From NCBI GenBank assembly GCA_030530205.1, contig JAUMVK010000012.1, positions 1 to 64,000 of the forward strand: 64,000 bases of DNA. Reading direction: 5' to 3'. Within the stretch, counting starts at the first letter, position 1. Every line of letters starts with the position of its first letter. The position numbers and the translations under genes were made by a program. The stretch is from RGIG3701 sp030530205. Its GTDB lineage: Bacteria > Planctomycetota > Planctomycetia > Pirellulales > Thermoguttaceae. The notes beneath the pieces were generated by a model. It saw only the letters and a list, made by a program, of their open reading frames with translations, was not told the DNA's origin and made no database searches. Positions 42,989 through 51,350 of the stretch are shown piece after piece.

Positions 42989-44230
42989 TTACAAAATCTG
43001 GCAGAGTTTCTTGAGCTGCTCGGCCAGTTCAAACGCGAATTTGCGGATCTCGACGATGTCCGCGTTCGGGTCGTTCCGGAATTTTTCGATTTTGGCCGTC
43101 GGCAGATCGCTCATCGGCACCATCTCGCACGCTTCCAGCAGATTGGCGGCCACTTCGCACGCGTCCAGAAGCTTCTTTTTGTCACTGCGGCGGTATTCGA
43201 AAAAGTCCACCGACCGGTACTCCGTCAGCGCCTCGCGAATGAGCTGGATCGCGCGCTCCGCCTTTTTCTCCCGGTTCGGGTTGGGCGGGATGATCGACTC
43301 TCCACGGTTCCGGTAGCACCCGAACATGGCCGCGATGGTGCCGGCGTCCCGGATCGTTCCGTCGGAGTAGAAGATCCCGTGCTCGTCGCTGCAGCGGCCG
43401 TGGATCATCAACTCGAACAAATACCAGCCCATCTGGTACTCGTTGCAGAATTGAAGGACCAGTTCGTACGGATTGGCCCGGGCGAGGCAGCCGGTTTCCG
43501 TATTAATGACGGGTTTCCCGAGATCCTCGCCCCATTTCTTCGCCCGCTCGAAGTTCGCCCGGATCTTTTCGCGCGTATCGTTGTAGTCGTGGAAAGAAAT
43601 GACGTCGCACAAAGAGGCGGTGGATTCCTCGATCTCCCAGGCCGTCGTGTAGCCGATCGTCACGAGCGTATCGGGGGCCAGACGCCGGACCAATTCCGTC
43701 TCGCGGCGGAGAAACGCCCAGATTTCCTGTTCGCGCCCTTTGCGTTCCTCGCCGGAGGACTGATGGATCCACGGCGAGCAGAGCGGCTCGTTCATCACGT
43801 CGATCATCAAAAGGCCCGGCTCCGATTTCAGCGCCGTGACGAATGCCGTGGCATACGCGTCCGCCTTTTCGTAGGCCTCCGGTTTGATCGTCTCCGGCTT
43901 GAGCATGTTCCCGTTGAAAAGGATCGGCATGCACTTGTAGCCGCAGGAATCGCAAATGCGGATGAAGTCCACGACCTGCTTGATGTACTCGTCACCCCGG
44001 GTCTCCCACGCTCTCTGACTGAGCCAGAATCGGGTGGCGTTCAGCCCGACGCGCTGGCCGTAGGAAAGCTCCCGCCGGACCTGCTCCTCCGGCGCTCCGG
44101 GCCCGTAGCAGACGCCGCGGATTTTGGAGCAGTCGATCTGTGGCTTTTCCGCCAGAACCGTCCCGGCCCAAAAAACAAAAAGGAGGGAAAAAAGAGAAAT
44201 CAGGGGAATAATGGAACGAATCGTGCGCAT
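42989..44230 (-). CDS. secreted GH5-like (clan GH-A) glycoside hydrolase
   Basis: 413 residues from the ATG at 44230, which follows GAAAGGA. A longer frame from 44341 crosses the promoter and is rejected. The signal peptide is about 1-27 (ISLFSLLFVFWAGTVLA). The clan GH-A barrel carries NATRFWLSQRAW, the acid/base Glu148 in DVMNEPLCSP, His214 in ISFHDYND and the nucleophile Glu245 in VINTETGCLA. The C-terminal ~90 residues are helical. Endo-mannanase, glucanase or a beta-glycosidase are all possible. Confidence 0.83.
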   Translation of the reverse strand: MRTIRSIIPLISLFSLLFVFWAGTVLAEKPQIDCSKIRGVCYGPGAPEEQVRRELSYGQRVGLNATRFWLSQRAWETRGDEYIKQVVDFIRICDSCGYKCMPILFNGNMLKPETIKPEAYEKADAYATAFVTALKSEPGLLMIDVMNEPLCSPWIHQSSGEERKGREQEIWAFLRRETELVRRLAPDTLVTIGYTTAWEIEESTASLCDVISFHDYNDTREKIRANFERAKKWGEDLGKPVINTETGCLARANPYELVLQFCNEYQMGWYLFELMIHGRCSDEHGIFYSDGTIRDAGTIAAMFGCYRNRGESIIPPNPNREKKAERAIQLIREALTEYRSVDFFEYRRSDKKKLLDACEVAANLLEACEMVPMSDLPTAKIEKFRNDPNADIVEIRKFAFELAEQLKKLCQIL

Positions 44231-44312
44231 TTGAAATCCTTTCTGATGATTCAATCGACTCAAAACCCTTACGAAAACGGCTCTCCCGCGATTGGGTGGC
44301 TTCATTTTTTGT

Positions 44313-44341
44313 ATTATACTATGGGCCAGACGGAATGTCAA
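44313..44341 (-). promoter_or_regulatory. consensus promoter of the GH5-like gene
   Basis: On the minus strand: TTGACA (44341-44336), a 17-bp spacer, TATAAT (44318-44313). Both hexamers are exact. The leader is about 75 nt to the ATG at 44230. Confidence 0.8.
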
Positions 44342-44379
44342 GAAGGGGCACTAAAAAGGCGACGCTGAAAGCGTCGTCA

Positions 44380-44575
44380 TGTGGAGTGCGGCAATACAGA
44401 AGCCGAAGGCTTCCTTTGCCGCTTTCACTTAGCGACCTAAAAAGAATGTGGCGAAAAAGAGTTTTCACGTGGGAAAAGTCCAGCGTACTTCAGCGGCAAA
44501 GGCCTCTTCGAGGCCGTATTGCCGCAAGGGAAAGCGGTGAATGTCGCTTACGCGACTGCATCACCGCACTCCAAA
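44380..44575. mobile_element. F-family MITE-like element, copy 3
   Basis: About 196 bp, same orientation as copy 2: it starts TGTGGAGTGCGGCAATACAG and ends GCATCACCGCACTCCAAA. It ends 1 bp from the stop codon of the PEP-CTERM gene. A D-family unit (GGCGACGCTGAAAGCGTCGT, 44358-44378) adjoins it on the left. Confidence 0.85.
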
Positions 44576-44576
44576 T

Positions 44577-47500
44577 TCACTTCTTCCGCCAGTACATCAG
44601 CCCAAACGTGCCGAGCAGGAGAAGAATCCACGCCGACGGTTCCGGCACGGCATTGGCGTTGATGGCCGCGAAAACCGTGTCGCCCAAAACGGACAAATTC
44701 CAGTAAGCTGCGTCTGAGGGGATCAGCAAAGAGGTCCAGAAATCGACCCCGTAATCCTCGCCGAAATCGCCCGACGTGTTCTGAATGATCGGGTACGTAA
44801 TGCCCGGAAGAATGTCGCCCATGTTCAGATCGATGGTCCCCGAATCGACGCTAAAGGAGCTGGCCCGCAGGAGGTCCATCCCGGTCGCATCCTGCTCCAG
44901 CAGAAGCGTCGCGCCGGAATCGAGTTTGAACTCGCCGCCGACCGTAGCCGTGCCGATCGGATCGCCCGGCGAGAAGACCTTGCCCGGGTTGACCGTGACG
45001 CCGCACGACGTGTTCCCCTGCAGGTCGAGCCGCCCGGCGGAGACCGTCAGGCTTTGCGCGTTGATCGCCCCGGTCTCGCCCGTGTTCAGCTGGAGCGTAC
45101 CGTCGCCGGTCTTCTCGATCGACGCGGCCGTGATCGACCCGTTGAATTCGCTCGTCTCGTCGTTGTTGAGCGTCAAATCCTTGCCGGTCGCATCAATATT
45201 CGCGGCAGTATCCGCGCTTCCGCCGGAAAGATTTTTCAGCGTTCCGCCCGTCGGTAATGCGAGCGTTCCCGCTTCGACCGTCGTCGGGCCGGTGTAGGTC
45301 GGGCCCTGCGTCAGGGTCAGCGTCCCCTCACCCTTTTTCGTGAGTCCGCCCTCGGCATCGCCTTCGCCCGTTCCCTGTTCCAGTTTGGCGGAGACCGTGA
45401 CATTATGGCCGTTCGTATCGAAGACGGCGCCGCCCTGTTTGACGTAGAACTTCATCGAGCCCATCGGCGTGAGAAACGACGCGTCATTATCGGCGACGGC
45501 CTGAAGCGTGCCGCCGTTAAAGTTGAACGTACTGCCGTCTTTCGGGCCGTTATTCTTCACGCCGAACAGGGAGATCGTTCCGCCGTTGAGGTTGACCGTG
45601 CTGGTGCCGTAGCCGAACCAGAGGTTACCGCAGGCGGGGTCGCCGCTTTCGGTGTATGCGCCGGGAACGCCAAGCGTGAGCTGCCCGCCGTTCATCGTGA
45701 GCGTGCCTCGGGCGCCGGATTTATTCGCCGCGATAAGAATTCGGCCATCGACCTGCATCGTGCCTCCGTTGATGGTCAGCACTCCGACTGTCGTGTCGGA
45801 GTTGGTCCCCAGCTGGATGCTGCCGGTGTTGTTGCTCGCGTTGCGGATCGTCACGTTTCCGGAGTTCAGCGTAAGACTTCCGCTGGACCCGTTCCCGATC
45901 ATGACCGAGTTATTGTACCCGTCGGCGGGCATGTTCAGGACGCCGTCTTCTCCCGCGTCGATCGTCGTCGAGGCGCCGCTGTTGACGACCAGACGGGAAG
46001 AGAACGCCGGGCCTGTAATATTCAACGCGCCGGCGGAAACGGTCGTGACGCCGGTGTAGGTGTTCGCGCCGGAAAGCGTCAGCGTGCCTGCGCCGGTTTT
46101 GGTGAAGCCGCCATCGCTCTTGACCGTGCCTGAAATGGTCAGCGTGTCCGATACGACGTTGATCGTCGCTTTGGCCCCGCTGTTGATGTGGACTCGGGAT
46201 TTGATCGTGGAATTGCCCGTTGAAGTGATGGTGCCGGTTCGCGAGCCGAAGTCCAGACCGGTTCCGCTGCTATTAAAGCCATATTCTGCCTCGATCGTGC
46301 CGCTTTGGAGCGTTACGTTTTTGATGTGAGTGTAATTGCTGGGAATCAGCGTCCCTTTGATGGTGATGTCGTTCGGGGCGTTCGCTCCGTAGCCGAGCTG
46401 GTTGGACTGCTGGAATTCCAGCGTCGCACCGGCCGCGACCTCGATCGGGCCCGTTCCGAAAGAGCTGGGGGAAGCGTTGCCTGCCTTGGAGATCACCTTT
46501 CCTGCGGAGATCGTCGTGCCGCCCGAGTAGGTGCTGCGCTGGGTCAGCGTCAGCGTCCCGGAACCCGTCTTGATCATGGAGCCCGACCCGGAAAAGACGT
46601 TTGCAAACGTTTTGTCTGCCGTGTGCGCGAATTCCAGCGTCCCGTTATTGACGACCGCGCCAGTTCCCAGTGTGCCGTCGCCGGAAAGGATGAACCGGCA
46701 CTCGGAAATCGTCGTCCCGCCGGTGTAGGTGTTCGCCCCGGCCAGAGTCATCGTCCCCGCGCCGGTTTTGGTCAAAGCGCCGTCGCCGGTCAATGCCGTG
46801 TTGATGGTAATCGATTTGCCGGAATCGGCGTTAAACGTTATGTTTGTGCCGGCGTTCAGGGTGGCCGTCATGTCGGCACCCCACGTGTGGCTCTCGGTCG
46901 CGTTGATCGTAGCATTTCCCAGATTAATGATCGGATTGGCAGAACCACCGGCGCCTCTTTTGTTGCGTGAAACGCCTTCCGAGCCGAGGTTCAGCGTTCC
47001 GCCGGTCACCGTGAGCTGCCCGCGGGCGTTCGAGTTGTTGGAAAGGCTGATCCCTTTCAGATTGGCCGTCCCGCCGGAAATGTTCAGTTCCCCGTAGCCG
47101 TCCCAGCCGACATAAGTCGTCGTGTTCAGAACGCTGAACGTCCCGTTGGAAAGATTATACCGCGACGGGTAGCCGGTGTTGGGGTAGTGACCGATGCGCA
47201 CACCGGAAGCCGCGTCCGTGGTAAACTGTACCGTTCCGCCGCTTTGGTTAATAATGCCCTGCGCGTTTGTTTTCTGGTTAATGAAGGCTTGACCCGAAAC
47301 GGACAGAGAAGCGCCGTCCGTGACGTAAACGCTGGTGGTCCATTTGTCGCAGATGTAGAGATTGGTGACGCTCATGCTTCCGTTAAGCGTCATCGAAGAG
47401 CCGTTATTGGCGTTGTTGGTCATAAAGAACGTGCCGAACGTGTTCGTCGTGCCGGCATTGAAAACGACCTTCTCGCCGTTTTGGCTGAACTGCCCCGTCG

Positions 47501-47741
47501 TGACCACGTTTTGAGTGAATGTGATCGTCCCGCCGGAATCCGGTGTCGCGGTCAGATTGGAAGTCGAGTTGACGGCTTCGGTGTATTCCCCGCTCCCGGT
47601 AAACGTCGTACCGTCAAAAATCACCTCCGCCTGTGTATAGGCAACAAGAAAGAAAAATCCCGATAAAAGAAGAACGGCCCGACCCCACGTGAAAACACGG
47701 AAGGAGGAAAATTTTGCGGTATTTCTAAAGGATGATTTCAT
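44577..47741 (-). CDS. autotransporter-like beta-strand-repeat (PATR) protein with PEP-CTERM anchor
   Basis: 1054 residues. It has a long signal peptide (to about 38; AVLLLSGFFFLVAYTQA) and a passenger domain of Gly/Thr/Asn-rich beta-helix repeats. The PATR motif recurs many times (GALTKTGAGTMTLAGANTYT, GGTTISAG). The C-terminus has the PEP-CTERM signal: VPEPSAW, a hydrophobic stretch and a final RKK. This sorting signal implies exosortase-dependent attachment, so the protein is probably exposed at the surface or in extracellular polymer. No beta-barrel translocator domain is present. The composition and length suggest an adhesin or matrix component. Confidence 0.88.
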   Translation of the reverse strand: MKSSFRNTAKFSSFRVFTWGRAVLLLSGFFFLVAYTQAEVIFDGTTFTGSGEYTEAVNSTSNLTATPDSGGTITFTQNVVTTGQFSQNGEKVVFNAGTTNTFGTFFMTNNANNGSSMTLNGSMSVTNLYICDKWTTSVYVTDGASLSVSGQAFINQKTNAQGIINQSGGTVQFTTDAASGVRIGHYPNTGYPSRYNLSNGTFSVLNTTTYVGWDGYGELNISGGTANLKGISLSNNSNARGQLTVTGGTLNLGSEGVSRNKRGAGGSANPIINLGNATINATESHTWGADMTATLNAGTNITFNADSGKSITINTALTGDGALTKTGAGTMTLAGANTYTGGTTISECRFILSGDGTLGTGAVVNNGTLEFAHTADKTFANVFSGSGSMIKTGSGTLTLTQRSTYSGGTTISAGKVISKAGNASPSSFGTGPIEVAAGATLEFQQSNQLGYGANAPNDITIKGTLIPSNYTHIKNVTLQSGTIEAEYGFNSSGTGLDFGSRTGTITSTGNSTIKSRVHINSGAKATINVVSDTLTISGTVKSDGGFTKTGAGTLTLSGANTYTGVTTVSAGALNITGPAFSSRLVVNSGASTTIDAGEDGVLNMPADGYNNSVMIGNGSSGSLTLNSGNVTIRNASNNTGSIQLGTNSDTTVGVLTINGGTMQVDGRILIAANKSGARGTLTMNGGQLTLGVPGAYTESGDPACGNLWFGYGTSTVNLNGGTISLFGVKNNGPKDGSTFNFNGGTLQAVADNDASFLTPMGSMKFYVKQGGAVFDTNGHNVTVSAKLEQGTGEGDAEGGLTKKGEGTLTLTQGPTYTGPTTVEAGTLALPTGGTLKNLSGGSADTAANIDATGKDLTLNNDETSEFNGSITAASIEKTGDGTLQLNTGETGAINAQSLTVSAGRLDLQGNTSCGVTVNPGKVFSPGDPIGTATVGGEFKLDSGATLLLEQDATGMDLLRASSFSVDSGTIDLNMGDILPGITYPIIQNTSGDFGEDYGVDFWTSLLIPSDAAYWNLSVLGDTVFAAINANAVPEPSAWILLLLGTFGLMYWRKK

Positions 47742-47939
47742 TTTTACGGCCTCAAAGTTTTGAACATCACGCTGGTTTTATCTCTCCAACAACGATCTAA
47801 TACTGAGTACATTATAATCCAAATTCCAGAAATTATTGAATGATTCGAGAAAAAAAACAGAAAAAATGAAAATTTAGGCACAAATTTTCAAAAAATTCCC
47901 CCTGCATCGTCTCGAACCCATGATCGAAAACGGCCCGAT

Positions 47940-49730
47940 TCAACGTTTGTAAATCAAGTAAAGCCCGCGCTGGAAACGGAAGAAATCCGAGTCGCTCTTC
48001 AGCGCAAGCGTCGGCACGACCGTCGGCACGGCCGGAATCGTGATTTCGGTCGGCTGGAACGGCAGGACTTTCAGATTCAGCGTGGTCATGCGGTACTCCG
48101 ACCGGAACAGGAGGGCCAGCTCCCCGACCGTCATGGCGTATGAGGATGGCAAACGTCGGAAATTCGCGTCCGTCTCGGCGCCCGGAGCCGGAAAATCGTC
48201 CGAAATGTCCGTCATTCCCATCGGGTTCAAGTGGTCCACGATGACAAGCTCAAGATCCAGGTCCGCCGCGCTCTGCATCACCCGGCCCAGCTCGGCGATT
48301 TTGCCCGAATTTCCCGGGTTGGTCGGCAGGTAGTCAAAGACCAGAACGTCCAGCCCACGCACGTCCTGGATGCGGAACCGCCGCTGGTTCAGGCCCTCGG
48401 ACGAAAGGCGCTTCACGTCGATCCCCTGCGCCTGCATTTTCTCAAACGCTGCGTCAAACTCCGTGATCAGGCCGACTTTTTTCCCTTGAAGGAACGTGAA
48501 ATCCGCGTCTTCCGGGCGGAGGACCGAGTTTTTCACCTCGTCGCGAATTTTCACCACGTCGTGCGGATCACGCACCGAGTCGATCACCCGATCGGCGATT
48601 TTTCCGGCCGTGGGGTAAATATTCGGCTGGCTTGCGCCGTGCCAGTTCAACCGGTTGGAAAGCATGATCACGAACGTCCCGAAATTCGGGTCGATCCAGA
48701 TCGAGGTGCCGGTGTAGCCGCCGTGACCGATCGCCTGCGGGGACTGGAGGATCCCCCGGTTCGGTTTCTCGCTTCGGTGGTCCCAGTTCAGCCCGCGGTT
48801 TCCGGCGGTGGTGGGGTAAAAACTCACCATTTTGTCGTAAACTTCCGGCGAGAAAAGACGCTGCTTCGAGCCGTCCGGCGCCGTAAATTCCCCGCGGTTC
48901 AGCATGACCGAGGCGAAAATCGCCACGTCGCGGACGGTCGAGAAATTGGCGCCGTTTCCGGTCCCCTGCTTCATGCGGCGTGCCCGCGTATCGTTCGGAA
49001 TGCCCTGGATCCAGCGGCCGTCCATGAACTCCGTCACGGCGCAGCGTTTGACCCGCTCCGCGTCGGGGAGGAACATCGTGTCGGTCATTCCGAGCGGGAT
49101 GAAAATGTGGTTCCGCGTAAAGTCGGCGTACGTCTCGCCCGTTACGCGCTCCACGACCTTCCCAAGAATGATGCAGCCGAGGCAGGAATATTCAAACCGT
49201 TCCCCCGGCTCGGCTTTCAGCGGGAGCTGGGTGATCCTCTGCCAAATGTCGTCGGGCGTGCCATCCCAGCTGTAGCCGTCGCGGATCCCCGACGTGTGCG
49301 TGCACAAATGCCAGATTTTGATTTTCTCTTTGCCGTGATTCGCCAGCTCGGGGAGGTACTTCGTGACCGGGTCATCGTAGGAAATTTTACCCTGCGAAAC
49401 GAGCATTGCCAGCGACGGGGCGAGCGCCTCGACCTTCCCGCACGATGCCATGTCCCACATCGTGTCCCACTCGACGGGCCGCGGGACGGGATTCTGCTGG
49501 CAGTTCCCCCACTTCTGGAGGTAAACGAGCCGATCTCCCCGGCCGATCGCCACGATCCCACCCGGAATGTTCTCGGCCTCGATCAGCTTCCGGACCCAGC
49601 CGTCGATCGGCGCGAACGCCTCGGAGTTCAGGTTAAGCGACTCGGGCGTGACCACCTCAAGCGGCGGGTTCGCCTGCGCGAAAAGAGTGAAAACGACCAA
49701 AAAGAAGGTAAAAGGCAGGAGGCGGGACAT
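47940..49730 (-). CDS. serine beta-lactamase-like hydrolase fused to a short NamZ-like (DUF1343) segment
   Basis: 596 residues, signal peptide 1-20 (FTFFLVVFTLFAQA). Residues ~35-410 are a class C beta-lactamase/esterase fold. It has SxxK as Ser96-Cys-Gly-Lys99, a YxN position read as Tyr181-Ser-Cys183 (Asn replaced), and GHGGYTG near the C-terminal motif. From ~415 on, KKVGLITEFDAAF, RGLDVLVFDY and LELVIVDHLNPMGM follow the order of DUF1343/NamZ, the exo-beta-N-acetylmuramidase family. This part is only about 170 residues and lacks much of the full-length family. Together they suggest a cell-wall recycling or modifying protein with a partly degenerate second domain. Confidence 0.75.
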   Translation of the reverse strand: MSRLLPFTFFLVVFTLFAQANPPLEVVTPESLNLNSEAFAPIDGWVRKLIEAENIPGGIVAIGRGDRLVYLQKWGNCQQNPVPRPVEWDTMWDMASCGKVEALAPSLAMLVSQGKISYDDPVTKYLPELANHGKEKIKIWHLCTHTSGIRDGYSWDGTPDDIWQRITQLPLKAEPGERFEYSCLGCIILGKVVERVTGETYADFTRNHIFIPLGMTDTMFLPDAERVKRCAVTEFMDGRWIQGIPNDTRARRMKQGTGNGANFSTVRDVAIFASVMLNRGEFTAPDGSKQRLFSPEVYDKMVSFYPTTAGNRGLNWDHRSEKPNRGILQSPQAIGHGGYTGTSIWIDPNFGTFVIMLSNRLNWHGASQPNIYPTAGKIADRVIDSVRDPHDVVKIRDEVKNSVLRPEDADFTFLQGKKVGLITEFDAAFEKMQAQGIDVKRLSSEGLNQRRFRIQDVRGLDVLVFDYLPTNPGNSGKIAELGRVMQSAADLDLELVIVDHLNPMGMTDISDDFPAPGAETDANFRRLPSSYAMTVGELALLFRSEYRMTTLNLKVLPFQPTEITIPAVPTVVPTLALKSDSDFFRFQRGLYLIYKR

Positions 49731-49735
49731 CGCTT

Positions 49736-49776
49736 GAGTTAGGAGTTAGGAGTGAGGAGTGAGGAGTTGGGAACTG
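49736..49776. repeat. solo heptamer array
   Basis: Four to five units of GGAGTTA/GGAGTGA starting 5 bp upstream of the beta-lactamase/NamZ start codon. No inverse arm is seen nearby. The lipoprotein stop codon is 17 bp further on. Confidence 0.75.
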
Positions 49777-49792
49777 AAACGCGCCGAGGGCG

Positions 49793-50266
49793 TCAGTCCG
49801 CGCTCAGTGCGGAAGCAGAGGTCACGGGTTTGCGGTCCGCGGCGTCTTGCGGGAGCCACGTGACGTCGATTTTCATTTCGCGGGTCGCGCCCGTCACCTC
49901 GGCGGTGATTTGGCTCGTCGCGGCCGATTCGCAGCGGGACGGGACCAGACGCAGCGTTTTGTTCCCCTTCTGCTGGTACACGTAAAGCTCCACGCCGTAC
50001 TTGCCTTTCGGGCAGCCGTCGCCGTTTTTGAACGAGGTCAGGGCGAAGTGGCCATTCGCGTCGATCTGCGACGTGGCGGGACGGCCGTACTTCGCGTCGG
50101 GCGTGGCGGAAACGAACCGGATCGTTCCGTCAAACTCGCCCTCAAGCGGTTTCCCATCGACGTAAACCGTCCCGGAGACCGGGTAGCATTTGGGCATTCC
50201 GTCGCCGCAGCCGGCAAGAAGAAGGAAAGGAAGCAGAAGCATGAACGACTTGATCAAATTTTTCAT
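49793..50266 (-). CDS. small lipoprotein with a carboxypeptidase-regulatory-like fold
   Basis: 157 residues from the ATG at 50266. The longer frame from 50497 crosses the tmRNA gene and is rejected. A lipoprotein signal is clear (LLLPFLLLAGC, Cys ~21). The mature part begins with YPVSGTVYVDGKPLEG, the pattern of planctomycete proteins with a transthyretin/carboxypeptidase-regulatory-like domain, and continues GRPATSQIDANGHFAL and KGKYGVELYVYQQ. Function is unknown; such proteins occur in large numbers in Planctomycetota. There is no Shine-Dalgarno. Confidence 0.8.
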   Translation of the reverse strand: MKNLIKSFMLLLPFLLLAGCGDGMPKCYPVSGTVYVDGKPLEGEFDGTIRFVSATPDAKYGRPATSQIDANGHFALTSFKNGDGCPKGKYGVELYVYQQKGNKTLRLVPSRCESAATSQITAEVTGATREMKIDVTWLPQDAADRKPVTSASALSAD

Positions 50267-50316
50267 TTTTTCAGGTGGGTGGAGGCAGTTCGTAAAACTC
50301 GTAAACCAGGAAAAAT

Positions 50317-50354
50317 TACAAAAGCCGGAGACCCAAATCCCCGGCTTAAAAAAA
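50317..50354 (-). terminator. terminator of the tmRNA gene
   Basis: On the minus strand, AAGCCGGGGATTTGGGTCTC and CGGCTTTTG form a stem of 8-9 bp directly after the tmRNA 3' end, with T runs on both sides. Confidence 0.8.
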
Positions 50355-50355
50355 T

Positions 50356-50709
50356 TGGAGGCGGCGGGTATCGAACCCGCGTCCTGCGACATATCCCTGT
50401 GAGCGTCTACATGTGTATTCGATTCTTTAAATCTCGCTCCATCTCCCCCCAACCGAAAGGGTGGATCAGGAACCAGACAGAACAAATCTCGCCCCAACCG
50501 TACTGCCGTGAATCAGGACATAACAGACTTCGTTACGCTACATTGGGCCTCCATCTGTCAGGGAAACCCATGCACGGTCGCCTCTTCTTAGGCGGCAAGA
50601 GCCATATTATTGTTGGCGTTTATTTTTTAGTCGGATTTTTACGTGGCATTCTGACCAACCACGACATGCAACTCACACTTCAAGTGCCCAGTCGAATCCA
50701 GTCGCCCCC
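50356..50709 (-). ncRNA. ssrA: transfer-messenger RNA
   Basis: 354 nt. The 5' end GGGGGCGACTGGATTCGACT pairs with the 3' end CGCGGGTTCGATACCCGCCG plus CCTCC, forming the tRNA-Ala-like acceptor and T arm. The CCA is not encoded. The open frame begins at a GCC resume codon after an A-rich stretch and ends with TAA at 50590-50588. It encodes the degradation tag ANNNMALAA (50617-50591). The pseudoknot region follows. It rescues stalled ribosomes together with SmpB, whose gene is not here. The region from 50267 to 50768 is otherwise regulatory. Confidence 0.95.
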
Positions 50710-50716
50710 GGACTGT

Positions 50717-50752
50717 GAAAAAGCGGAAGGATGAAGAAACCACCGCTTTTTC
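50717..50752 (-). terminator. terminator of the small secreted protein gene
   Basis: AAAAAGCGG and CCGCTTTTT form a stem with a T tail on the minus strand, 16 bp past the stop at 50769. It lies between that gene and ssrA, so the ssrA promoter must lie in or near it. Confidence 0.75.
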
Positions 50753-50768
50753 TGAAGTGCTTTGATTA

Positions 50769-51146
50769 TTAACGACCGTGACGGCGGCGGACCGTATTTC
50801 CATAGAAATGGCCCGGACGGTTCGGACGGTCAAGGATGTCCATACTGCGAATTTCCTTACGGGTGAGAGCGCGTGGATTTTGCGGTCTCTGGGCCCTCGG
50901 AGCAGTTTGCGCCGTGGGAGCGTTTGGGGCCATCGCGGCTCTCGACGCTACGGCAGCGCTGGGCTGAACGTTTTCTGCCTTGGGAGTTTCCTGCTCTGCA
51001 ACAAATTCCGGTTCTGCTGTGTTTTCGACCACAAGAGCCAGTTCAGCCAAAGCCTCATCCTCTGAAACGATGGTCGATTCATCTGCCAGGCTGTAGGACG
51101 TTACCGCCAGAAGAGCGGCAATCGTGAAGGAAATCATCTTTTTCAT
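50769..51146 (-). CDS. small secreted Ala/Pro-rich protein, hypothetical
   Basis: 125 residues, function not recognised. The signal peptide is about 1-21 (MISFTIAALLAVTSYSLA). Residues 22-60 are acidic, 61-95 are rich in Ala, Pro and Gln (MAPNAPTAQTAPRAQRPQNP), and the C-terminus is strongly basic (RPNRPGHFYGNTVRRRHGR). The charge change from acidic to basic suggests binding of a polymer or of another protein. It has its own promoter and terminator, so it is a real gene although no family is known to me. Confidence 0.7.
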   Translation of the reverse strand: MKKMISFTIAALLAVTSYSLADESTIVSEDEALAELALVVENTAEPEFVAEQETPKAENVQPSAAVASRAAMAPNAPTAQTAPRAQRPQNPRALTRKEIRSMDILDRPNRPGHFYGNTVRRRHGR

Positions 51147-51196
51147 CTTTTTGTCTCACTTCTTTTTGAGGTTGATTGAAATCCATTTCTGCCCAT

Positions 51197-51224
51197 AGTA
51201 TAACATAATTTTAAATTTTGTCAA
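51197..51224 (-). promoter_or_regulatory. promoter of the small secreted protein gene
   Basis: On the minus strand: TTGACA (51224-51219), a 16-bp spacer, TATACT (51202-51197). The predicted leader is about 45 nt. Confidence 0.75.
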
Positions 51225-51350
51225 GAGATTTTATTCGATTTTTGGATTTTACTCTATCTTTTTTTATTTTCTTCTGTTACTATTTACCCAGTCGGAAAAG
51301 TCTAAAGTGTAAAAACTCCAACTATTAAAACATTTTCACAAGAGGGCCTG

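Noticed and set aside
48231..49742. 503-codon open frame opposite the beta-lactamase/NamZ gene
   Set aside because: Antisense shadow; composition rich in Arg, His and Val, no domain.
50267..50497. N-terminal extension of the small lipoprotein gene
   Set aside because: The extension would be translated from the 3' half of the tmRNA and its terminator; the lipobox-bearing Met at 50266 is the sensible start.
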